Shown: piece after piece, positions 60,486-64,000 of the stretch
Layout: every line of letters starts with the position of its first letter
Position numbering within the stretch: position 1 is the first letter of the stretch
Origin: Flemingiibacterium sp045636145
Lineage (GTDB): Bacteria > Bacillota > Clostridia > Oscillospirales > CAG-272
Length of the DNA stretch: 64,000 nucleotides
Assembly: GCA_045636145.1 (NCBI GenBank)
Contig: JAZTWV010000042.1
Coordinates: forward strand, 1-64,000
Direction: 5' to 3'
Translations under genes and position numbers: made by a program
Notes under the pieces: generated by a model
Seen by the model: only the letters and a program-made list of their open reading frames with translations
The model's database searches: none
Told to the model about the DNA's origin: nothing

Positions 60486-61655
60486 TTAGTCGTTGCCCTT
60501 GTTGCCGAGAATTTCCTCAAGGTCAACAACTCCATCGTCGCCTATTTCTATACGGTCCTGATTCGATTCATATTCAGCCTTTGCTGCGTTATACCATTCA
60601 AAGAAATCGGAAATATCATCAAACTTCGAAAGATGCTGTGCCTGCTCCTCGCCGGTCATAGCGGTATACTCCTCGTATGTATAATCTTCCGGAGCTTTAT
60701 CTACAGGAACTTCAGGTTCCTTTGTATCCTCGGGTTCCTTTGTATCCTCAGGCTCCTTTGTATCCTCAGGCTCCTTTGTATCCTCAGGCTCCTTTGTATC
60801 CTCAGGCTCCTTTGTATCCTCAGGCTCCTTTGTATCCTCGGGCTCCTTTGTATCCTCAGGCTCTCTGGTGTCGTCTTTATCGTCATCATCTCTGTCAACA
60901 GATGGCTTTACAACAGGTTTGCTAGTACCGGTACCCGTACCTGTGTCCGGAACATCCACGATTATGCCTGTTCCGCCGGTCTGCGTATCATCTTCAGTCT
61001 TTGGAGCAAGCGGAACACCCACATTTTCGTCTCTGCCGTTAAGCTTAACATCAACAGCTTCGTTAAATTCCTCAAGAGTAAACACACCGCGAGAAATAAG
61101 ATCTTTCGCAAGCGCATTATCATTCAATGTAAGCGCATTCCAGAACACCGAGATGGCATCACCGCGAGTGAACTCGGAATCAACCTCATTTTTTGTGATA
61201 AGTCCAATTTTTCTAGCAAGCTCATATGGATGATCCCACGTAAATTCAGGATTTTCACCGCTGTCCTTGTGACCAAGCATACGGAGAGTGAGAGTCAGGA
61301 ACATATACTCGTCCATCTGCATATCCGAACCAAACTCTGTGCCTGAAATACCGTTGGTAATAGAGTTAAGCCAAGCATAGTTTATATATGCCGCAGCCCA
61401 CGCAGGCACATCAATAAACGGCGCACTGTAGTCATAACTGTTGGCAGTCTTTTCCTGACCAATCATGCGAACAAGCAGTGTAACACCCTCCGCACGGCTA
61501 AGTTTGCCGTCAAGGTTGTAATCCACACCGTTTCCAAGGAAAAGCTCAAGATTATTGAGAGCATCTGCGGTGTTAACCTGCTCATTTGTGTGAGCACCGA
61601 TAGTAGGGGTAAGCATTGTTGCTGCAAGCAGTAATGCGATAAGACTTTTTTTCAT
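60486..61655 (-). CDS. SLH-domain surface protein with nine EPEDT(K) repeats
   Basis: A 389-residue exported protein, first gene of the polysaccharide locus. Signal peptide (1-~23). SLH region ~24-210 (GKLSRAEGVTLLVRMIG, FIDVPAWAAAYINYAWLNSITNGISG). Then an acidic/Pro linker with nine EPEDT units joined by K, ending in VPVDKAPEDYTYEEYTAMTGEEQAQHL. Paralogue of the protein at 16268-17203, but without its PWG tail. ATG 61655 with CAGGAGG upstream. It probably tethers or spans the wall/polysaccharide layer. Confidence 0.88.
   Translation of the reverse strand: MKKSLIALLLAATMLTPTIGAHTNEQVNTADALNNLELFLGNGVDYNLDGKLSRAEGVTLLVRMIGQEKTANSYDYSAPFIDVPAWAAAYINYAWLNSITNGISGTEFGSDMQMDEYMFLTLTLRMLGHKDSGENPEFTWDHPYELARKIGLITKNEVDSEFTRGDAISVFWNALTLNDNALAKDLISRGVFTLEEFNEAVDVKLNGRDENVGVPLAPKTEDDTQTGGTGIIVDVPDTGTGTGTSKPVVKPSVDRDDDDKDDTREPEDTKEPEDTKEPEDTKEPEDTKEPEDTKEPEDTKEPEDTKEPEDTKEPEVPVDKAPEDYTYEEYTAMTGEEQAQHLSKFDDISDFFEWYNAAKAEYESNQDRIEIGDDGVVDLEEILGNKGND
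60717..60868. repeat. 18-bp tandem coding repeat (EPEDTK)
   Basis: About eight near-identical copies of an 18-bp unit (plus-strand CTTTGTATCCTCAGGCTC) and one degenerate copy. In-frame gain or loss changes linker length by six residues per unit. Confidence 0.9.
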
Positions 61656-61983
61656 GATAATCCTCCTGAATTTTATTAGTTTAAAGCACATATTCATGTG
61701 TTTGCGCTTGCGGGTTAAAAACCAATTTAGGCACTGCGAATTTTTTATAACAAATGTAATCTTCAAATGAGCAGGCCATGAACATGAGCGATAATCTTTT
61801 GCGCGTATCACACAATGAAATTATAAAAATGTGTTAAGCGCACAAAAGTCGACGCCATGACAGGTCGTGAGCCCTGTACGCGTGTTCTTCGCAGCAGTGT
61901 TTTCCTCGGTGACATTTGGGCACAAATATCCCATAGAAACACAACCGCTATTCTATTTTAACATATAGTTATCCAAATGTAAA
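61656..61983 (-). promoter_or_regulatory. Promoter and ~290-nt untranslated leader of the polysaccharide locus
   Basis: Leftward TTTACA (61983-61978), 17 nt, TAAAAT (61960-61955), giving a start near 61948. The 5' leader of about 290 nt has GC-rich possible stems (ACAGGGCTCACGACCTGT, near 61860-61880) and no credible ORF. I do not recognise a riboswitch class. Long leaders of this kind can carry antitermination elements for long polysaccharide operons. Confidence 0.6.
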
Positions 61984-62140
61984 GAGTTTTTCACAATTTT
62001 GTTTAAAAAAAATACTTAGAACATGTTTTTGCTTATTATGCAATATCCACACAGATTTGGATTTTCGAAGCAGTAAACACAAAAAATGCACTTTACCAAC
62101 AGCATATTTGTGAATTTTTCCATTTCCTGTCCCAACAAAT

Positions 62141-62178
62141 CAAAACCGCCACTTCATCATGTGAAGTGGTGGTTTTGA
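62141..62178 (-). terminator. Terminator of glnA
   Basis: AAAACCGCCACTTCA pairs with TGTGAAGTGGTGGTTTT (G-T pairs included) around a 3-nt loop, just after the glnA stop. The stretch 61984-62140 is AT-rich with nothing else seen. Confidence 0.85.
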
Positions 62179-62194
62179 TTATTCACATTTTAAA

Positions 62195-63619
62195 TTAAAG
62201 ATTAAAGTACTTGTCGTACTCTGCGGGATGAGGAATTGCTGCCATCTGACGGCACTCCTCGCGCTTTGTCTTAACAAAGTTCTTTATAAGCTCCTCCGGG
62301 AATACTCCGCTTGCAGTCAGGTAATCGTGATCTGCTTCAAGTGCGTCGAGAGCCGCATCAAGAGAGGTGGGAAGGCCCTGAAGCTTTGCTTTTTCTTCCT
62401 CGGGAAGATGATAGAGGTTTACATCGTAAGGACCCCAGCCGTTAGCATGAGGATCTATCTTGTTCTTCACACCGTCAAGACCTGCCATGAGGATGGCCGC
62501 ATAGCAGAAGTAGGGGTTGCAGGTCGCATCGGGATTGCGAAGCTCAAAGCGGCGCTTTTCGGGGCTCTTTGCATACGCAGGGATACGGATTACCGCACTG
62601 CGGTTGGAAGTTGCATATCCTACGGTTACAGGAGCTTCGAAGCCGGGCACAAGACGCTTGAAGGAGTTTGTGCTGGGGTTGGTAAGAGCGCAAAGAGAAG
62701 CAATATGCTTAAGCAGTCCGCCCATGAAGTAGTGTGCGGTCTCGCTGAGATGCGCATATCCGTTATCATCGGAGAATACAGGCTTGCCGTCCTTCATAAG
62801 AAGCATATGAACGTGCATACCGCTGCCTGCCTCGCCGTATATAGGCTTCGGCATAAATGTAGCTGTCTTGCCGTATTTCAGCGCAGGGTTGTGAATGATA
62901 TATTTAATCATCATAGTAGCATCAGCCATGTGCACTACTTCGCCAAGCTGCGGCTCTATCTCAAACTGACCGGATGCCGCAACCTCGGGGTGATGATAGT
63001 TTATCTCAATTCCCGCATCCTTCATATGAAGGCACATTTCACTGCGGCATTCGTAGGAAATATCAAAGGGTTTTGCAATATGGTAGTTCTTCTGCTTCGG
63101 AACAACAACACCGAGACCCTCAGTTGCACTGTTCCAATAGGACTGCTTTGCATCCACCATAGCACTGATCTCGCGTCCGCTGACCTCCCAGCCAACCTGA
63201 TCGAAAAGGTAAAATTCAAATTCGGGGAGAATAAGCATGGTATCAGCAACACCGCTCTTTTTCATCTCCTCAACAGCCGCACGGACGATATTGCGCGGAT
63301 ACTGCGGAAGCGGACGGTTTTCGGGGGTGTCGATTATCATTGCGTTACCGGTCATAGAGAGTGTGGGAATATCGCAGAACGGATCAATAACCGCTGTATC
63401 CGGATCGGGAATAAACACCATGTCGCTCTTTTCAACTACCGCATAGCCGTAGTTTGAAGCATCAAAGCCAATTCCGCTCTTCATTGTGTCTTCGGAAAAA
63501 TTCTGTGCGGGGATAGTAACATGACGGTACTGACCGTTGATGTCCACCATCTTGAAATCCACCATTTTGATGCCGTTGTCACGGATCATCGCCATAATAT
63601 CCTGTACGCTCTTGCTCAT
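62195..63619 (-). CDS. glnA: Glutamine synthetase type I
   Basis: A 474-residue enzyme making glutamine from glutamate, ammonia and ATP. Motifs: FDASNYGYAVVEKSDM, LPEFEFYLFDQ (metal ligands), GSGMHVHMLL (ammonia/metal His), NRSAVIRIPAYAKSPEKRRFELRNPDATCNPYF (Arg/ATP site and adenylylation-loop position). ATG 63619 sits 12 nt after GAAAGGA; the ATG touching that site is rejected. GSI-alpha-like; no GlnR box was identified. Confidence 0.96.
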   Translation of the reverse strand: MSKSVQDIMAMIRDNGIKMVDFKMVDINGQYRHVTIPAQNFSEDTMKSGIGFDASNYGYAVVEKSDMVFIPDPDTAVIDPFCDIPTLSMTGNAMIIDTPENRPLPQYPRNIVRAAVEEMKKSGVADTMLILPEFEFYLFDQVGWEVSGREISAMVDAKQSYWNSATEGLGVVVPKQKNYHIAKPFDISYECRSEMCLHMKDAGIEINYHHPEVAASGQFEIEPQLGEVVHMADATMMIKYIIHNPALKYGKTATFMPKPIYGEAGSGMHVHMLLMKDGKPVFSDDNGYAHLSETAHYFMGGLLKHIASLCALTNPSTNSFKRLVPGFEAPVTVGYATSNRSAVIRIPAYAKSPEKRRFELRNPDATCNPYFCYAAILMAGLDGVKNKIDPHANGWGPYDVNLYHLPEEEKAKLQGLPTSLDAALDALEADHDYLTASGVFPEELIKNFVKTKREECRQMAAIPHPAEYDKYFNL

Positions 63620-63766
63620 TTTGTATACCATTCCTTTCAAAAATTGTAATGGGTTTTGTGATATAAATATCATACTACATTTTCTTTGAAATAACAATGC
63701 TATAGGAAATTTTTTAACATTTATTTTACTTTTTCATGGAATAACCCGGAATTTTCACCAAAACAC

Positions 63767-63950
63767 TTGACAAAAACAGTAAAATATATTATAATGTTAG
63801 AAATTAAGCTTCATAAAGGCTGTGACGTGGACGGTGGGATTAGATTCCGAAAAGCGTCAGACTTCCGTCTGCGTTTTTGTGTTGTACCGCGTATTTTGGG
63901 CATTACACCCGTCCCAAGGCAAACGCTTTGGGATGGGGATTTTTATTAGA
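63767..63950 (+). promoter_or_regulatory. Promoter, structured leader and terminator of a gene beyond the right edge
   Basis: TTGACA (63767-63772), 17 nt, TATAAT (63790-63795). From ~63802 the leader contains GACG...CGTC and AGAC-TTCC-GTCT stems, then a terminator CCCGTCCCAAGG / CTTTGGGATGGG followed by TTTTTATT (63909-63948). An AAGGAG at 63983-63988 shows that a gene starts just after base 64000. GTGAC, CCG..AGCG and CCGC..TGGGCA segments loosely recall the ZTP (pfl) riboswitch, but the match is weak. Confidence 0.65.
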
Positions 63951-64000
63951 TTACAGAATCATGGCACGGATTATGCCATATTACCTAAGGAGCAATTATC

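Noticed and set aside
60717..60868. Regular 18-bp repeats as a CRISPR array
   Set aside because: No spacers; the repeats are contiguous and encode an in-frame EPEDTK linker.
60633..61346. 237-codon plus-strand frame of Leu/Cys/Ile repeats
   Set aside because: Complement of the EPEDTK repeats and SLH coding region.
62228..63457. Open frame of 409 codons opposite glnA
   Set aside because: Antisense shadow of a highly conserved gene; Cys/Leu-rich composition without domains.

Overview
The window looks like the chromosome of an anaerobic gut or rumen Clostridia species (Oscillospirales/Ruminococcus-like). The reasons are strong GGAGG-type ribosome binding sites, canonical TTGACA-17-TATAAT promoters, S-layer-homology (SLH) proteins, BspA-type leucine-rich repeat proteins, a T-box leader, class B sortase, rubredoxin, ferritin and a DUF362 ferredoxin. 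No species can be named from the sequence alone.

Layout. 1-4.9 kb: right end of an integrated element. It holds a tyrosine recombinase cut by the window edge, an XRE/nucleotidyltransferase toxin-antitoxin-like pair, and an SLH protein under a promoter with CsoR-type operators. It ends in a duplicated 3' half of a tRNA-Ser gene, the expected attachment-site scar. 5-17.3 kb: accessory island. It holds a HEPN-motif/zinc-ribbon protein, a decayed DUF6809 gene, and a small XRE regulator divergent from a serine recombinase. The recombinase is followed by a 127-bp segment bounded by inverted recombination-like sites that carries a perfect promoter, pointing away from the next genes in this copy. Those genes are an unknown membrane protein and a 2070-residue BspA adhesin with an embedded cysteine-protease-like domain, then a 37-residue peptide and an SLH protein sharing a C-terminal QxPWG tail. 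I read this as a recombinase-controlled invertible promoter (phase switch), captured OFF. 17.5-24.3 kb: an integrative/mobilizable element with DUF6809 protein, sigma-like regulator, large structured non-coding RNA candidate, DUF927-like ATPase, ribbon-helix-helix protein, inverted repeats and a large serine recombinase.

24.5-64 kb: chromosomal backbone. Sugar ABC transporter; lipoprotein; nitroreductase; SLOG protein; DUF362 ferredoxin; purC; F420-ligase-like protein; AraC regulator; two secreted carbohydrate-binding-type proteins; TraX-like membrane protein; polar amino acid ABC transporter; orphan ATPase-like protein; trpB behind a tryptophan T-box; ZIP transporter; rubredoxin; ferritin; split cobalamin-dependent methionine synthase. 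A leftward surface-polysaccharide locus runs from 61.7 to 52.6 kb: SLH protein, signal peptidase, CpsC, CpsD, CpsB phosphatase, sortase B with its SPQTG substrate, LCP ligase, CapD. Glutamine synthetase follows, and at the right edge a leader with promoter and terminator whose gene lies outside the window.

Limits: no database search was possible. Family names rest on motifs recognised by eye, and element boundaries and all regulatory claims are inferences unless stated as directly visible.
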